NCBI RefSeq assembly: GCF_003432385.1
Contig: NZ_CP031841.1
Span: 4,513,501 to 4,577,500 of the forward strand
Reading direction: 5' to 3'
DNA length: 64,000 nucleotides
From: Breoghania sp. L-A4
Lineage (GTDB): Bacteria; Pseudomonadota; Alphaproteobacteria; Rhizobiales; Stappiaceae
Part shown: positions 19,865 to 29,919 of the stretch, one piece after another
Layout of the letters: each line of letters opens with the position of its first letter
Numbering within the stretch: position 1 is the first letter of the stretch
Notes under the pieces: generated by a model
What the model was told of the DNA's origin: nothing
Databases searched by the model: none
What the model saw: the letters and a program-made list of their open reading frames with translations, nothing else
Position numbers and translations under genes: made by a program

Positions 19865-20491
19865 GTGCTCGACTTGATTGGAACCCTGGTTCCGAAACGA
19901 CGCAAATCGGACTGGCCCTCGACCGTCGAGGCGATCCGCGCGGGTGCTGCCTATCTGGCGCAGGGCGCGAGCTACTCCTATTTGCGCGCGCGCACGCTGC
20001 TGGCCGGGCCGCGCCTGTTCCAGAACGAGGACTTCGGCTTCGCGCTGCAGATCTGCAAGTGGGAGGCCTTCGCCGTGGCGGCCCAGGACCTGATCCTGAT
20101 GCTGGAGGCGGAATTGCGCTCGGTCCTGCCCGCCAGCGCCGAGGCGCGGGCGCGCGGGCTGGCCGCACTTTACCGCGAAGTGCTTGAAAGCGAATCCGTG
20201 CCGGACCATCGCGCCGACACCGGCTGGGGCGAGCTGTTCAACGAATTCGACGCGCGTCTCGCGGTCTATATGCGCGAGCCGCCGCTCAGACCGGACGCCA
20301 TCTCCATCGCCACGGCGTTGCGCATCCTCAAGCATGCGCCGATCGAGGACGCCGTGCGCGAGGCCGACACGATGATGGTGGTCAACAACGTCGCCTTCCG
20401 CTTCATCGACCACCAAGCAACCTTGCGCAAGACGCTCGATCTCGACGCCTTCGCGGCGGAACTCGCCCGGCGCATGGAGAGCGAGGGGTGA
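19865..20491 (+). CDS. Conserved hypothetical protein upstream of exonuclease-CBS-DUF294 gene
   Basis: A soluble, helix-rich protein of about 208 residues (LDLIGTLVPKRRKSDWPSTV at the start, SIATALRILKHAPIEDAVRE near the end). No catalytic motif is evident and I do not recognise a named domain. The frame is open from 19766, but the strong AGGGAG at 19851-19856 points to a TTG at 19862 or GTG at 19865; the GTG is used. Its stop overlaps the next gene by four bases (GTGA), so the two proteins are made together. It is divergent from the symporter operon, suggesting a role in sensing or controlling that transport system. Confidence 0.65.
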   Translation: MLDLIGTLVPKRRKSDWPSTVEAIRAGAAYLAQGASYSYLRARTLLAGPRLFQNEDFGFALQICKWEAFAVAAQDLILMLEAELRSVLPASAEARARGLAALYREVLESESVPDHRADTGWGELFNEFDARLAVYMREPPLRPDAISIATALRILKHAPIEDAVREADTMMVVNNVAFRFIDHQATLRKTLDLDAFAAELARRMESEG

Positions 20492-22652
20492 TTCCAGGAT
20501 CCGCAGGCCATGGCGGCACACATGCCGCCGCTCCGCTGATCGCGCTGGACGTCGTCGTTCTGGACACCGAGACCACCGGCCTCGACGTGCGCCAGGACCG
20601 GATCGTGCAGATCGGCGCGGTGCGCATGCATGGCGCCGAGATCGACGAGGCCCGGGTCTTCGATGTGATCGTCGACCCCGGCCGGCCGATTCCGCAAATC
20701 GCCACCCGCGTGCATGGCCTGTCGGACGCCGACGTCGCCGGCAAGCCCGGATTCGCGGAGATCGCGTCTGATCTCGCCGCCTTCATCGGCGATGCGATCG
20801 TGGTGGGTCATTCGATCCATTTCGACATGGCTGTGCTGCGCCACGAAGCCGATCGGCTGGGCATCGCCTGGAAGGAGCCCAGGGTGCTCGACGTCGCCCT
20901 GATGGCGGCCGGGCTCGATCGTGAGCGGGTCGACACCTCGCTCGACAGTCTGGCGCTCGGCCTCGGCGTCGGCGTCACGGGCCGGCACACGGCGCTTGGC
21001 GACGCGCTGGCAACCGCCAGGGTCTACGCGGCGCTGCAGCCCGATCTGCTCACCTCCGGCGTGCGCACGCTGGGCGAGTTGGAGACCCTGTGCCGCCGGG
21101 CGACCGGCCTGATCGCCCAGCAAGAGAATGCCGGCTGGTTCGAGCGGCCTTCCGACCGCCCGGATTTCGCCCTGGCCGTGCTGCGCACCGGCAGCCAGCG
21201 CGCCATCGACAGCTTCCTCTACCGCCAGCGCCTCGCCGATGTCATGAGTAGCCCGCTGATCTCGATCGACGTCAAGGCCAGCCTGCACGAGGCGGCGCGC
21301 CTGATGGACGCGCACGGCATCGGCTGTGTCATCGTCGATCTCACGGACGGCGGCAGCGGCATCCTGACCGAGCGCGACCTGCTGCGGGTCATGGCCGAGA
21401 CGGGCCCCGGCGCCAGCGCGATCGAGGTCGGCGCCGTGATGAGCGCGCCGGTGATTGCCGCGCCGGCCGAAACCTTCCTGTACCGCGCGCTCGGCCTGAT
21501 GGCGCGCCGCAACCTGCGCTATCTCGGCGTCACCGATGCCGGCGGGCGTCTCGTCGGGATATTCACGCTGCGCACGCTGCTGCGCGAACGTGCGCTGGCG
21601 ACGCTGACAGTGGGCGACGAGATCGCGGCGGCGAGCCGCCCGCGCGAACTGGCGCGGGTGCAGGCCGCCCTGCCCTCGCTGGCCGCCGGGCTTCTCGCCG
21701 ACGGCCTGGAGGCGCGCGCCGTCGCCGCCATCATCGCGGCGGAAGCCCGCGCCATGACCGCGCGCGCCGCCGAGATCGCCGAGGTCGAACTCATCGCCGC
21801 CGGCCACGGTCCAGCACCCGCAGCCTACGCTCTGCTCGTGCTCGGTTCGGGCGGACGCGGCGAAAGCCTGCTGGCGCCGGACCAGGACAACGCGCTGGTC
21901 ATCGCCGACGACTATCGCGGCGACCTCAACGCACCCGACGACTGGTTCACGCGTTTCGCCACCCGGATCAACGAGATTCTCGACAGGGCCGGAATTCCCT
22001 ATTGCAGGGGGGCGTCATGGCGCGGAACCGCCAATGGCGCCGCAACCTCGCGGAATGGCGCGAGCAAATTGGCGTCTGGGCGAAACACCCGACGCCGAAG
22101 GCCCTGCTCAATGTCGACATCTTCTATGACTTCGCCCCGGCGCACGTCTCGTCCAAAGCGGGCGCGCATCTGGCCGAGACCTTGCGCGCGGACGCGGCCG
22201 GCATCGCGCGTGACTCGCTTTCCATGCTGCGCTTCATGGGCGAGATGGCCGGCGGCCACAGCGCGCCGCTCGGCATGTTCGGCGGCATCCGCAAGGACGA
22301 CGCGGGGCGTGTGGATCTGAAGACCGGCGGGCTGCTGCCCATCGTCGCGGGCGCGCGCGCCATCGCGCTGCGCCACGGGGTGACGGCGCTGTCGACCCCG
22401 GAGCGCCTGCTCCAGGCCGCGGACAGGGCGGGACGGTCGCAGGCAGACGCCGAACTGCTCGCCGACATTCATGGCTTCGTGATCCGCCTCATTCTGGCGC
22501 AGCAGATCATTGACATAGAGGCGGGGATCAAGCCGACGAACCGGGTCGAGATCGGCCGGCTCGGCCGCCAGGACCGCGACCAGTTGCGCGAGGCGCTCGG
22601 CCGCATCGACCTGATACGCGACATGCTGCGCGATCTGCTGCAAGGCCTGTGA
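20488..22652 (+). pseudogene. DnaQ-like exonuclease / CBS pair / DUF294 nucleotidyltransferase fusion, frameshifted
   Basis: A single gene of about 721 codons with a break. Residues about 18-190 are a DEDDh exonuclease (VVLDTETTGL with Asp26 and Glu28). Residues about 250-365 are two CBS modules (DVMSSPLISI, LTERDLLRVM, VGAVMSAPVIAAPAE). From residue about 453 there is a DUF294 nucleotidyltransferase core (GSGGRGESLLAPDQDNALV). After IPYCRG at nucleotide 22011 the first frame degenerates. The expected continuation GGVMARNRQWRRNLAEW lies in the next frame and runs to 22652. One missing G in the run at 22006-22011 explains it. The GTG start overlaps the upstream gene. CBS domains usually bind adenine nucleotides, so this looks like a signalling enzyme tied to the divergent symporter. 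Confidence 0.8.
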
Positions 22653-22706
22653 ATCAGGCCCGCGGGACACGCGGCAGCGCCCGTCCGTCCCTGGCACGGC
22701 AATTGG

Positions 22707-23435
22707 TCAGGAAAAAAGCGCTTCGTTCTCGCGCACGATTTCGGGCATACGCTCCATGGTGCCCGACAGGTGGCGGCGCATGGCGGCGGAGGCCTTTTCG
22801 CCGTTGCCCTCGGCGATCGCGTCGACGACCGCGCGGTGGCCCTCGAGCACGGAGAGCATCTTGACCTCGCGCGGAAGATCGAGCGAGCGCAGCCGGGCGA
22901 GATTGCCGCAGCGCGCGGTGATGTGCAGATGCAGGTTCGACTGGTTGACGGAGGCGAAGAGCGCCTCGTGGAAGGCCTCGTCGAGCTGCTTAAACAGCTC
23001 AACCTGCTCGATATCGCCGACAAGCGCCTCCTGCATCTTCACCAGGCCCTTGACCTTGCGCAGCACAGCCGCGTCGGTGCTTTCCGCCAGCGCCCGCGCC
23101 ACGTCGCACTCCACCGCCGTACGCAGGAAATGTTCCTCGCGAATGCGCGCCACGTCGATCTTCGTGACCACGGTGCGTGACTGCGGATAGGAGACCACAA
23201 GCCCGTCCTGCTCGAGCCGCAGGATCGCCTCGCGCACCGGCGACTGGCTGACGTTAAAGCGCTCGGCCAGTTCCGCGCGCGCCAGCGTGGTCTCGGGCGG
23301 CAGCTCCAGCGAGATGATGCGGTTGCGGATTTCCTCATACGGCCGCATGGACGCCGGCACGTGCGGCCCGGCGCGCAGCATCTCGTCAGCGCTTCCGCCG
23401 CTCGTTCCCGAAAAGAGGTTCTTGTTCATCGGCAT
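22707..23435 (-). CDS. GntR family transcriptional regulator, FCD domain
   Basis: A 242-residue regulator with N-terminal winged helix (IISLELPPETTLARAELAER, then FNVSQSPVREAILRLEQDGL) and a C-terminal FCD domain (REEHFLRTAVECDVARALAE, FHEALFASVNQSNLHLHITA). It reads in the same direction as, and lies immediately downstream of, the TRAP genes at 23482-26244. It probably controls the sugar-acid transport and catabolism module to its right. A GGAGG-like ribosome site is not obvious before the ATG at 23435; the in-frame ATG at 23429 is a close alternative. Confidence 0.87.
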   Translation of the reverse strand: MPMNKNLFSGTSGGSADEMLRAGPHVPASMRPYEEIRNRIISLELPPETTLARAELAERFNVSQSPVREAILRLEQDGLVVSYPQSRTVVTKIDVARIREEHFLRTAVECDVARALAESTDAAVLRKVKGLVKMQEALVGDIEQVELFKQLDEAFHEALFASVNQSNLHLHITARCGNLARLRSLDLPREVKMLSVLEGHRAVVDAIAEGNGEKASAAMRRHLSGTMERMPEIVRENEALFS

Positions 23436-23481
23436 ACCATGCGCCTAGGAGGTAAGAAGCGAACCATCGCCAGTGCTCCCA

Positions 23482-24762
23482 TTACATCAACGCTCCCGGC
23501 AGGAACAGGGTGAGGCCGGGAAAGCCCGCGATGACGAGGAAGAAAAGCACCATGGCGACGAAGAACGGCAGGGCCGCGCGCGTGAAGGCGCCGGTGCGGC
23601 AATCGAGCACGCCGCAGACCGTGAACATGATCACGCCGACGGGCGGCGTCAGCCCGCCGAAATTGATCAGAATGACAATCAGAATGCCCATATGCACCGG
23701 GTCGTAGCCGGCGGCGATGAGCACGGGCATGACGATGGGCGTGATCAGCAGGATGTTGGCCGCGCCTTCCAGGAACATGCCGCTGATCACCAGCACCGCC
23801 ATGATCAGGCACAGCACCCACAGGGGATCGCTGGTCAGCGAGGTGACGAATTCGGTGATCTGCTGCGGCCCGCGCTCAATCGTCACGGCGTAGCCGAGGA
23901 CGGCGGCCATCATGATCAGCAGCATGATCATGCCGAGATCGGACACGGAATCGCGCGCCGCCTCGTATAGTTTCGCAAGCGTCAGCTCGCCATAGATGAA
24001 CACGCCGATGAACAGCGCGTAGAAGACGAGAAACGCGCCCGCCTCCGTCGCCGTGAACAGGCCGAAACGGAAGCCGACGATCAGGATCACCGGAAAGGCC
24101 AAAGCCCAGACGCTCTCGAAGAAGCTGTCGCGCAATTCGCGCGCGCTGGGCGGACGCGGCATGTCGGGCGCATAGCCGCGCCATTTGGCCACCGCCCATG
24201 TCGCAGCCATGAGAATGACGGTCAGCACCATGCCGGGCACGATGCCCGCGAGAAACAGCCGGCCGATGGAGACCTCGTTGATGAAGCCGAAGAGGATCAA
24301 CCCGATGCTCGGCGGGATGGTCGCGGTGATGATCGACCCGAAAGCCAGAATGGCCGCGGTCGTCGCCTTGGAATAACCCTGGGCGATCATGCTGGGGCCG
24401 AGCAGCCGCGCCTCCATCGAGGCGTCGGCGACGGCGGAGCCTGAAATCCCGCCCATCATGAAGCTCAGCACGATGGACACCTGGGCCAGTCCCCCTGCCA
24501 TCCAGCCGGTGAGCAGGCGGGCGAACTTCACCAGCCGCACGGTGATGCCGGTCACGTTCATCAGGTTGCCGGCAAAGATGAAGAAGGGCACCGCCAGGAT
24601 CGGGAAATTCTGCGTGGCGGTGACCATCTTCTGCACCGCGACGGTGGGCGGCATGGTGCCGGTGAGCACGAAGACCGGAATGGCGGCCAGCGCCAGGGCG
24701 AAGGCCACCGGCATACCGATCACCAGAAACACCGCGAAGAGCGCGGCAATCAGGAGAAGCAT
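23482..24762 (-). CDS. TRAP transporter large permease (DctM)
   Basis: A 426-residue membrane protein with about 12 segments and the DctM family signatures: MPVAFALALAAIPVFVLTG, NFPILAVPFFIFAGNLMN, ADASMEARLLGPSMIAQGY, TATIPPSIGLILFGF and LTPPVGVIMFTVCGV. The start at 24762 shares one base with the stop of the DctQ gene (TGATG); the long open frame beyond it is out of register with the family. With DctP and DctQ it forms a Na+-driven importer, here probably for a sugar acid given the adjacent lactonase and dehydratase genes. Confidence 0.92.
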   Translation of the reverse strand: MLLLIAALFAVFLVIGMPVAFALALAAIPVFVLTGTMPPTVAVQKMVTATQNFPILAVPFFIFAGNLMNVTGITVRLVKFARLLTGWMAGGLAQVSIVLSFMMGGISGSAVADASMEARLLGPSMIAQGYSKATTAAILAFGSIITATIPPSIGLILFGFINEVSIGRLFLAGIVPGMVLTVILMAATWAVAKWRGYAPDMPRPPSARELRDSFFESVWALAFPVILIVGFRFGLFTATEAGAFLVFYALFIGVFIYGELTLAKLYEAARDSVSDLGMIMLLIMMAAVLGYAVTIERGPQQITEFVTSLTSDPLWVLCLIMAVLVISGMFLEGAANILLITPIVMPVLIAAGYDPVHMGILIVILINFGGLTPPVGVIMFTVCGVLDCRTGAFTRAALPFFVAMVLFFLVIAGFPGLTLFLPGALM

Positions 24763-25220
24763 CAGACGGCGTCCTTGGAATAAAGGCTGGAGACGAGCTG
24801 TGCGATCATGGTGCGCAGCATGAGCGCCAATCCCACGACCATCGAGGCGTGTACAATCGAGCCATGCATTTGCGTCGCGCCGATCAGGCGCGGGTGCATC
24901 AGGACCATGTTCCGCCACGCATAAAACAGCAGGAATATAAGCAGGCCCGACAGGATTGCGTGATTGACCACGTCCATCCAGCGCCGCAGCGGCGGCGGCA
25001 GACTGTCGAGCAGCAGCATCAGGCCGAAATGACGGCGTTCCTGCATGGCCAGGTCGGCGGCGAGCATGCACAGCCAGACGAACAGCAGCTGGGCGATTTC
25101 GATCGACCAGATTACCGGGCTTCCGGCAGCCCTCGACACCGACGCCAGAGCGACGAGGATGACGATGACTGCCAGCAGCAGACATGCGCAGGCGAATTCG
25201 ACCCGCTTGTACGTTGTCAT
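24762..25220 (-). CDS. TRAP transporter small permease (DctQ)
   Basis: A 152-residue protein with four membrane segments (FACACLLLAVIVILVALASV, IAQLLFVWLCMLAADLAMQE, AILSGLLIFLLFYAWRNMVL, HASMVVGLALMLRTMIAQLV). The conserved DctQ pattern W.IE.A...FVWL...A.....RR..HF is present. It lies between DctP and DctM with a one-base overlap to DctM. Confidence 0.9.
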   Translation of the reverse strand: MTTYKRVEFACACLLLAVIVILVALASVSRAAGSPVIWSIEIAQLLFVWLCMLAADLAMQERRHFGLMLLLDSLPPPLRRWMDVVNHAILSGLLIFLLFYAWRNMVLMHPRLIGATQMHGSIVHASMVVGLALMLRTMIAQLVSSLYSKDAV

Positions 25221-25263
25221 TGCGGATCTCCGTGCCTGCGCATGACCAAAGCAATCAGAAGTG

Positions 25264-26244
25264 TCAGCGTCCCAGAACCTTGTTCACGATCGCCGCTTCG
25301 CTCTTCAGCTCGAGCATGGAGTAGACGGACTTGACCGCTTCCTTGAAGGGCGCCAGATCGACCTCGCTGACAGTCACGCCCGCTGCGGCGACATCCGCAA
25401 GCGCCTTTTCGCCAAGCTCGATCGTCAGGCCCGAGGCATAGCGGCCGTCTTCCACCGCGAGATCGCGCACGATCTTCTGGTTTTCGGGCGAGATCTGATC
25501 CCAGGCATCGGCGCCCACGACAAGGGCGGTGACGAGCTGGATGTGGCCGGTCAGGGTGACGTTCTTGATCACCTCATAGAGCTTGGCGCCCTTGATCGCG
25601 GTGGGCTGGGCCTCGGCGGCATCGATGGTGCCGAGCTGCAGCGCGGAATAAACCTCGCCCCAGGCGATCGGCGTCGGTTCGGCGCCCATGGCGCGGATGG
25701 TCTCGATCCATACGGGCGCGCCGATGGTGCGCATCCGCACGCCCTTGAGATCGGCCGGCGAGGAAATCGGCTTCTGGGTCAGCGCGTGCCGCGCGCCCTG
25801 GTACCAGTTGGACGCCAGCATCACGAGGCCGGCCTTCTGCTTCAGCTCCTCGCCCCAGCCGAGATAGGCGTCCGACAGCGCGAACTTGTCGGCTTCCTCG
25901 TAGGTGTCGAACAGGAACGGCGCGGACATGATGGCCAGCGACGGCACGAAGCTCGACAGCCGCGCCACATCCGTCACCGTGCCGACATTGCCGCCGGCGC
26001 GCGCCTGATCGAGCATCTCGGTGGTGTCGCCGAGCTGCGAGTTGTGGAACACCTCGATCACCACCTCCCCGTTGGTGGCCTTCTCCACGTCCGCCTTGAA
26101 CTTGTCGAGCCCCTGGCCCATCGGGTCGTTGGGCGCGAGCACCGTGCCGATGCGGAGCGTCGTCTCCGCGGCCGCCGGCAGCGAAAGACCTGCTGTCAAG
26201 GCTACCGCCAGACAGACTCCGAGTGTCGTTGATTTGATCATCAT
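25264..26244 (-). CDS. TRAP transporter substrate-binding protein (DctP family)
   Basis: A 326-residue periplasmic protein with a signal peptide (STTLGVCLAVALTAGLSLPA, cleavage after AAA). DctP hallmarks are GTVLAPNDPMGQGLDKFKAD, MRTIGAPVWIETIRAMGAEP with the substrate-clamping arginine, and WGEVYSALQLGTIDAAEAQP. Start at 26244, where GGAGGAAAG precedes two adjacent ATG codons. It is the first gene of the transporter operon and is divergent from the SMP-30 lactonase gene. The two promoters share an AT-rich gap at 26245-26427. Confidence 0.92.
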   Translation of the reverse strand: MMIKSTTLGVCLAVALTAGLSLPAAAETTLRIGTVLAPNDPMGQGLDKFKADVEKATNGEVVIEVFHNSQLGDTTEMLDQARAGGNVGTVTDVARLSSFVPSLAIMSAPFLFDTYEEADKFALSDAYLGWGEELKQKAGLVMLASNWYQGARHALTQKPISSPADLKGVRMRTIGAPVWIETIRAMGAEPTPIAWGEVYSALQLGTIDAAEAQPTAIKGAKLYEVIKNVTLTGHIQLVTALVVGADAWDQISPENQKIVRDLAVEDGRYASGLTIELGEKALADVAAAGVTVSEVDLAPFKEAVKSVYSMLELKSEAAIVNKVLGR

Positions 26245-26427
26245 GCTTTCCTCCCTCGATGCGGCCGGGTTGGCCGCCATTTCCCTAGAATTGATATTTT
26301 AGTTGTGTTGAAATCCTAATTGCGCCATCAATTGCATGTCAACAGGATTCTGGCGCCATCGGACGCATCGTGACCCAATGGCCCCATCAAGACGCCTCGA
26401 ACCGAGGCTCTCCGACACGAGGAACGC

Positions 26428-27324
26428 ATGACGCAGGTGGCTGCCGGCGACGCAAGACGACACGACATCGCCTTCTCGCTTCTGGGCGAAATGCGCGCGG
26501 ACCTGGGCGAAAGCCCTCTCTGGTGCGCGCAGGAGCAGTGTGTCTGGTGGGTCGATATCGAGGGATGCCGCGTGCTGCGCACCCGGCTGCCGGGCGGCGA
26601 GACCACCGCGTGGAGCACGCCTGAAATGGCCGGCTTCGTGGTGCTGACAGCCCCGGGGAAACCGGCCGTCGGCATGCAGAGCGGCATCTTCCTGCTCGAT
26701 ACGGCGACGGGCGGACTGGAGCGGATCGTGACGCTCGACGCGCCGGGCATGCGCTTCAACGACGCGACCGTCGACGCCGCGGGGCGGCTGTGGGCCGGCA
26801 CCATGGCGATCGACGTGGGTTCGGCGCCGGGCGCGCTCTATCGCATCGGCGCGGACCGGAGCGCGCACGAAGTGATCGTGGGCCCGCTGACGATCAACGG
26901 GCTTGCCGCCGACCAGACGCGGGCGCGGCTTTACGTATCGGACTGCCATCCGTCCGTGCAGACGGTGTGGCGCTTTCATTGCGACCCCGCCACCGGCGCG
27001 CTGAGCGGAAGGACCACCTTCGCACGCTTCCACGACCTGGCGGGACGGCCGGACGGTGCGGCGCTCGACGCGGACGGCAACTATTGGATCGCGGCCGTGG
27101 GCGGCGGCTGCCTGCACGTCTTCTCGCCTCAAGGCATGCTTCTCGCCACCCATGAAACGCCCTTTGACCTGCCCACAAAGCCCGCCTTTTGCGGCGCCAA
27201 TCTGGATACGGTCCTCGTGACCTCCAAGCGCGACGCCGCTTCGGGCGGCCACCTGGCGATCGGCCAGGCATCGGACGAGAGAAAATGCGCCGGGCATCCT
27301 GCCCACCACTGGAACATCGCGTGA
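26428..27324 (+). CDS. SMP-30/gluconolactonase family protein
   Basis: A 298-residue six-bladed propeller protein of the SMP-30/gluconolactonase family. It hydrolyses sugar lactones to aldonic acids with a divalent metal. Typical residues are the metal Glu in EMRADLGESPLWCAQE, RFNDATVDAAGRLWAGTM, the catalytic-loop NGLAADQTRARLYVSDC, and GRPDGAALDADGNYWIA. The last ~30 residues after TSKRDAASGGHLAI do not look like the family tail (usually GG.LFA...G.RG). A different frame there reads on as AIRPGI-like sequence if one base is restored near 27262, so the C-terminus may be frameshifted. It starts the sugar-acid catabolic operon. Confidence 0.85.
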   Translation: MTQVAAGDARRHDIAFSLLGEMRADLGESPLWCAQEQCVWWVDIEGCRVLRTRLPGGETTAWSTPEMAGFVVLTAPGKPAVGMQSGIFLLDTATGGLERIVTLDAPGMRFNDATVDAAGRLWAGTMAIDVGSAPGALYRIGADRSAHEVIVGPLTINGLAADQTRARLYVSDCHPSVQTVWRFHCDPATGALSGRTTFARFHDLAGRPDGAALDADGNYWIAAVGGGCLHVFSPQGMLLATHETPFDLPTKPAFCGANLDTVLVTSKRDAASGGHLAIGQASDERKCAGHPAHHWNIA

Positions 27325-27411
27325 CATCGGGACCGCCTGGCCGCGCGCCGACGGTCCTTGGAACACACAAAACAGCGCGGGCAAGCGCTGACTGAAGACG
27401 GGGAGAAACGC

Positions 27412-29156
27412 TTGGCGAAGAACACTCGCAAGAAGCAGCCGGGAACCTTGCGCAGCGCGCGCTGGTTCGCCGCCGATGACCTGCGCTCGTTCGGACACCG
27501 TTCCCGGATGATGCAGATGGGACTGGCATCCGAGGACTGGACGGACCGTCCCGTCATCGCCGTCGTCAACACCTGGTCCGAGGCGCAGCCGTGCCACATG
27601 CATTTCCGCGCCCGCGCGGAAGACGTGAAGCGCGGCATCCTGCAGGCCGGCGGGCTGCCGATGGAACTGCCGGCGCTGTCGCTGTCGGAGAGCTTCGTCA
27701 AGCCGACGACCATGCTCTACCGCAACATGCTGGCGATGGAGACCGAGGAGCTGCTGCGCTCGCACCCCGTCGACGGCGCCGTCTTGATGGGCGGTTGCGA
27801 CAAGACCACGCCCGGCCTCGTCATGGGCGCGATCAGCGCCGGACTGCCGATGATCTATCTGCCGGCGGGGCCCATGCTGCGCGGCAACTTCAAGGGACAG
27901 CACCTGGGCTCAGGCTCCGACGCCTGGAAGTACTGGGACGAGCGCCGCGCCGGCAACCTCAGCGACGAGGACTGGACCGGGCTGGAGGGCGGAATCGCGC
28001 GCTCCTACGGCCATTGCATGACCATGGGCACCGCCAGCACCATGACGGCGATCGCCGAGGCGATGGGCCTGACCCTGCCCGGCGCCAGCTCGATTCCGGC
28101 AGCCGATTCTAACCACATCCGCATGTCGGCCGCTTGCGGCCGGCGCATCGTCGACATGGTGTGGGAGGATCTGACGCCGGACCAGATCATCACGCGGGCG
28201 GCGGTGATCAACGCCGGGACCGTGGCGATGGCCTCGGGTTGTTCGACCAACGCGGTGGTGCATCTGCTCGCCATGGCCCGGCGCGCGGGGATTCCCTTCA
28301 CGCTGCAGGATCTCGACGCGCTGGGGCGCACGACCCCGGTAATCGCCAACATCCGGCCCAACGGGCCGGAATACCTGATGGAAGACTTCTTCTACGCCGG
28401 AGGCTTGCGCGCGCTGATGGCGCAGCTCGGAGACAAGCTCGACCTGACGGTGCGGACGGTCACGGGCGTGACGCTGGGCGAGACCCTGCAAGGCGCCGCG
28501 GTCATCAACGACGACGTCATCCGCCCCCTCGACAATCCCGTCTATCCCGAGGGCGCGCTGGCCGTGCTTACCGGCAATCTGGCGCCGGACGGCTGCGTCA
28601 TCAAGCCCTCCGCCTGCGCGCCGCATCTGCTTCAGACCGAGGGCCGCGCCTTCGTCTACGACAGCTACCCGGACCTCAAGGCGGCGATGGAGGACGACAC
28701 GCTGGACATCACCGAAACCGACGTGCTGGTGCTGCGCAACGCCGGCCCGCAAGGCGGCCCCGGCATGCCGGAATGGGGCATGCTGCCGCTGCCGCGCAAG
28801 CTGCTGCGCGCGGGCGTGCGCGACATGATCCGCATTTCGGACGCACGCATGAGCGGCACATCCTACGGCGCCTGCATCCTGCATGTGGCGCCGGAAGCCT
28901 TCATCGGCGGCCCGCTGGCCTTGCTGAAAACCGGCGACATCGTCCGCGTCGACGTGCCCGCCCGGAGCATCGACATGCTGGTCTCCGACGAGGAACTGGC
29001 GGTCCGCGCGGCGCAATGGCAGCGGCCCGAACCCTATTACCCGCGCGGCTACGGCAAGATGTTCGCCCGCCACGTGTCCCAGGCCAACGACGGGTGCGAC
29101 TTCGACTTCCTCGAAACGACGGACGGCCCGGCGTTCCCGAACCCGACATCTACTGA
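27412..29156 (+). CDS. IlvD/Edd family dehydratase (L-arabonate dehydratase-like), frameshift near the C-terminus
   Basis: An iron-sulfur dehydratase of about 580 residues, closest in appearance to sugar-acid dehydratases (RSFGHRSRMMQMGLA, NTWSEAQPCHMHFR, GCDKTTPG, cysteine-containing ASGCSTNAVVHL, GPQGGPGMPEWGM, RMSGTSYGACILHVAPEA). It removes water from an aldonate to give a 2-keto-3-deoxy acid. The TTG at 27412 is chosen because GGGGAG lies just upstream. The frame runs past the expected end to 29385, but restoring one base at about 29125-29133 gives the family tail VPEPDIY and a stop at 29154-29156. This avoids a 206-base overlap with the next gene. It acts between the lactonase and the RraA-like aldolase. 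Confidence 0.85.
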
Positions 29157-29179
29157 CGCTCATTCAAGGATCGATTTCC

Positions 29180-29896
29180 ATGACTCTGTCTCCCGAAACC
29201 CGCGAAAAGCTCAGCCACGTGTCCTGCGCGACGCTGACCACCGCGCTGTTCAAGCGCGGCCTGCGCAACGTCTTCCTGCAGGACGTGCACCCGATCACGC
29301 CGAAAGGCCGCAACATGGTCGGCCCGGCCTTCACCCTGCGCTACATTCCGGCGCGCGAGGATCTCAACACCATCGCGGTGTTTGAAAGCCGCGAGCATCC
29401 GCAACGAGTGGCGATCGAGACCTGCCCCGAGGGCCACGTGCTGGTGATGGACAGCCGCCAGGATCCGAGCGCGGCGTCGGCCGGCGACATTCTGGTGACA
29501 CGGCTGATGGTGCGCGGCGCGGCCGGCATCGTCTCCGACGGCGGCTTTCGCGACAGCCCGAAGATCGGCGGCCTCGACATGCCCGCCTATCACAACCGGC
29601 CCGCCGTGCCGACGAACCTGGTCAAGCACCAGGCGATCGAGATCAACTGCGCGATCGGCTGCGCCGGCGTGGCGGTGTTTCCCGGCGACATTATCGTCGG
29701 TGACGACGAAGGCGTGGTGGTCATCCCCGCGGGCATCGCCGACGAGATCGCGACCGAGGCCGCCGCCATGACGCTGTTTGAAAACTTCGTCTCCGAACGC
29801 GTGATGGACGGCCAGTCGATCCTGGGGCTGTATCCGCCGACAGATCCCGCCAACCGCGAGGCCTTCGACGCCTGGCTCAAGGCGCGGGGCGCCTGA
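29180..29896 (+). CDS. RraA-like / HMG-CHA aldolase-type protein
   Basis: A 238-residue member of the RraA-like family, which includes RNase E regulator-like proteins and class II pyruvate aldolases. The metal and substrate motif appears as VRGAAGIVSDGGFRDSPKI (Asp-Gly-Gly-x-Arg-Asp), with GDIIVGDDEGVVVIP downstream. In sugar-acid operons beside IlvD/Edd dehydratases, such proteins are plausible aldolases for the 2-keto-3-deoxy acid product; the name RNase regulator is inherited from homology. The ATG at 29180 lies 24 bases after the dehydratase stop. Confidence 0.82.
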   Translation: MTLSPETREKLSHVSCATLTTALFKRGLRNVFLQDVHPITPKGRNMVGPAFTLRYIPAREDLNTIAVFESREHPQRVAIETCPEGHVLVMDSRQDPSAASAGDILVTRLMVRGAAGIVSDGGFRDSPKIGGLDMPAYHNRPAVPTNLVKHQAIEINCAIGCAGVAVFPGDIIVGDDEGVVVIPAGIADEIATEAAAMTLFENFVSERVMDGQSILGLYPPTDPANREAFDAWLKARGA

Positions 29897-29919
29897 CCGG
29901 ATCCGGTCTCACGCGAAGG

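Noticed and set aside
29157..29385. C-terminal extension of the IlvD/Edd dehydratase
   Set aside because: It overlaps the RraA-like gene by 206 bases and has no family character; the expected tail VPEPDIY appears after restoring one base.
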